A stretch of 7,102 nucleotides of DNA from Bacteroidales bacterium (GTDB lineage: Bacteria; Bacteroidota; Bacteroidia; Bacteroidales; UBA7960). The stretch lies in contig SKTA01000154.1 of NCBI GenBank assembly GCA_007122745.1, positions 1-7,102 on the forward strand, written 5' to 3'. The translations under genes and the position numbers were made by a program. Positions 5,698-7,102 of this stretch are shown piece after piece; position 1 is the stretch's first letter, and every line of letters begins with the position of its first letter. The notes under the pieces were generated by a model, which saw nothing but the letters and a program-made list of their open reading frames with translations, was not told where the DNA came from and ran no database searches.

Positions 5698-7102
5698 TCA
5701 CTTCAGGTAGCGTTCCAGCCATCCGTAAAACTCTTCATACCAGAAAAGGGAGTTTTGCGGGGTGAGGATCCAGTGGTTTTCATCGGGATAATACACAAGG
5801 CGGGCTTCCAGTCCCATGTTCTTGTATTTGTTGTAAACCAGAAATCCGTGTGCTACCGGAACGCGGTAATCCAATTCGCCGTGTATGACCAGCATCGGAC
5901 TGCTGAAGTTCTCCGCAAACTGCGATGGGTTGATGGCATTCATCTGTTCTGTGTTCTCCCATGGAGATCCTCCGTATTGGTATTTTCTGTTGGCAGAAAA
6001 GTCGGAAGCAAATTGCAGATGCAGGTCATATACCCCGGCATGGTTGATCAGACAGGCAAAACGGTCGGTGTGTCCGGCAATCCAGCTCACCATGTATCCG
6101 CCGTAGCTGCCTCCGGTGGCAGCCATACGGTCCTCGTCCACAAGACCACGGTCAATCATGTAGTCTGCAGCCTTCATAATGTCCCTGAAAGGGAGTTCGG
6201 AATGGTTGCCGTGAATGCTGATCACGAAGTCCTGCCCGAAACTGGTTGAACCATGAAAGTTAGGCATTGCAACAATATACCCGGGAGCTGCAAAAAGCTG
6301 GCTGTTCCAGCGGAAGTGAAATGAGTCACCAAAAATGCCGTGCGGCCCACCATGAATCATCATCACAAGCGGATATTTCTTTTCCGGATCGTAATCGGGC
6401 GGGTAATTGATGAACATCTGAACGTCAGCACCATTTGCACCCTGGTATGTAACGTTTTCAATTTCTCCCCAGTGGGTGCGTTCCACAATCTCATCATTGA
6501 ATCGGGTCATCTTGTCCAGATGCCCCCTGCGCAAATCCAGACGATATATCTCGGGTGAGGCACTCAGGTTGTGATGGTTGAACACAATGTGACGTCCGCC
6601 GGCCAGTGCCGCACCATTGTTTGTCCCTCCGCGGAATACTTCTGAATGGGGTCCGCCATCTGATGAAATGCTGAAAATGGATCTCATCGCGCGGTCTTCT
6701 GCATGAAAATATATGGTGCGACCGCTCTCCGACCAGAACCACTGCTCCGTGCTAAGATCAATGTCTTCAGTCAGCGCTCTGATGCTGCCATCGCGGGTGT
6801 CATAAAGTGCCATTACCACTTTGTCGGCATAAAAGTGGTAGATGCTTTGCCTTCCATACAGTATATACCGGCCATCCGGACTGTAAACCGGATTCATGTC
6901 GTTGGCAGGATTGTCTTCAGTGATGTTGATCAGCGCGCCACTACCATCGGCGGGCACCAGAAAGATCGCGTGGTTTGTTCTTTCAAAAGGAGGGTGGGTT
7001 GAGTTTTTGCTCACAGCAATGGTCGACCCGTCGGGTGAAATGTCGTAAGAGACACCCCCCATTAAACCAAAAAAGTTTCCGCCATCGGGCATCAGATCAA
7101 CA
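5698..7102 (-). CDS. S9 family serine peptidase, C-terminal part (5' end outside window)
   Basis: The frame is open to the right edge, so the N-terminus is missing. About 468 codons are visible, against roughly 650-700 residues in full S9 peptidases. Counting from the Met codon at 7092, residues 1-200 are beta-propeller repeats of the TolB/WD40-like type (YDISPDGSTIAVS at 16-28, NPVYSPDGRYILYG at 67-80, FWSESGRTIYF at 119-129). Residues 210-464 are the alpha/beta-hydrolase domain. It contains HGGPHG (247-252, oxyanion region), the nucleophile motif GGSYGGY with Ser329, Asp408 in GELDYRVPV, and His440 in PDENHW, so the catalytic triad is complete. Such enzymes remove dipeptides or cleave oligopeptides and in Bacteroidota are usually exported; the signal peptide, if any, lies outside the window. 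The Met at 7092 is internal, since preceding codons (V-D-L) continue the frame. There is no evident link to the glycan genes. Confidence 0.92.
   Translation of the reverse strand, partial: VDLMPDGGNFFGLMGGVSYDISPDGSTIAVSKNSTHPPFERTNHAIFLVPADGSGALINITEDNPANDMNPVYSPDGRYILYGRQSIYHFYADKVVMALYDTRDGSIRALTEDIDLSTEQWFWSESGRTIYFHAEDRAMRSIFSISSDGGPHSEVFRGGTNNGAALAGGRHIVFNHHNLSASPEIYRLDLRRGHLDKMTRFNDEIVERTHWGEIENVTYQGANGADVQMFINYPPDYDPEKKYPLVMMIHGGPHGIFGDSFHFRWNSQLFAAPGYIVAMPNFHGSTSFGQDFVISIHGNHSELPFRDIMKAADYMIDRGLVDEDRMAATGGSYGGYMVSWIAGHTDRFACLINHAGVYDLHLQFASDFSANRKYQYGGSPWENTEQMNAINPSQFAENFSSPMLVIHGELDYRVPVAHGFLVYNKYKNMGLEARLVYYPDENHWILTPQNSLFWYEEFYGWLERYLK

Noticed and set aside
5755..6249. 164-codon plus-strand ORF opposite the peptidase gene
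   Set aside because: Antisense to the catalytic domain of the S9 peptidase, whose triad motifs are intact on the minus strand.

Overview
The window looks like chromosomal DNA from a member of the Bacteroidota. The signs are moderate-to-low GC, almost no Shine-Dalgarno sequences, A-rich leaders before start codons, one exact match to the Bacteroidota -7 promoter element (TAnnTTTG) at 4983-4990, and protein families typical of the phylum. I cannot name the genus.

Layout. Positions 1-412 contain no intact gene. They hold a degenerate heptamer repeat at the left edge and, on the minus strand, an 80-codon open frame (160-402) whose end resembles the C-terminus of a class I SAM-dependent methyltransferase; I read it as a relic. 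Positions 413-4932 form a small cell-surface glycan locus. It has an O-antigen ligase/polymerase-type membrane protein with a C-terminal TPR-like tail (plus strand, 413-2365). Converging on it is a minus-strand pair: a DUF1972/WchF-like glycosyltransferase (4932-3784), then a WcaJ-type polyprenyl-phosphate hexose-1-phosphate transferase (3732-2359). Positions 5035-5676 carry two small plus-strand membrane protein genes, one of unknown family with two hydrophobic segments and one DoxX-like. Positions 5698-7102 hold the C-terminal part of an S9 (prolyl oligopeptidase family) serine peptidase on the minus strand, which runs off the right edge.

How the genes may work together. The phosphotransferase would load the first sugar-1-phosphate, probably glucose, onto undecaprenyl phosphate. 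The DUF1972 glycosyltransferase would add the second sugar, which is rhamnose in the pneumococcal Cps2E/Cps2T pair. The Wzy/WaaL-type protein would polymerise the glycan or transfer it to an acceptor. No flippase, sugar-nucleotide synthesis gene or other glycosyltransferase is visible, so these three genes must rely on functions encoded elsewhere or lie at the edge of a larger cluster. The DoxX-like, small membrane and peptidase genes show no obvious functional link to the glycan genes.

I see no RNA gene, CRISPR array or insertion sequence. The least expected observations are the methyltransferase-like relic opposite the ligase leader, a Glu-to-Gln change in a normally conserved glycosyltransferase motif, and the same-frame arrangement of the two minus-strand glycan genes.
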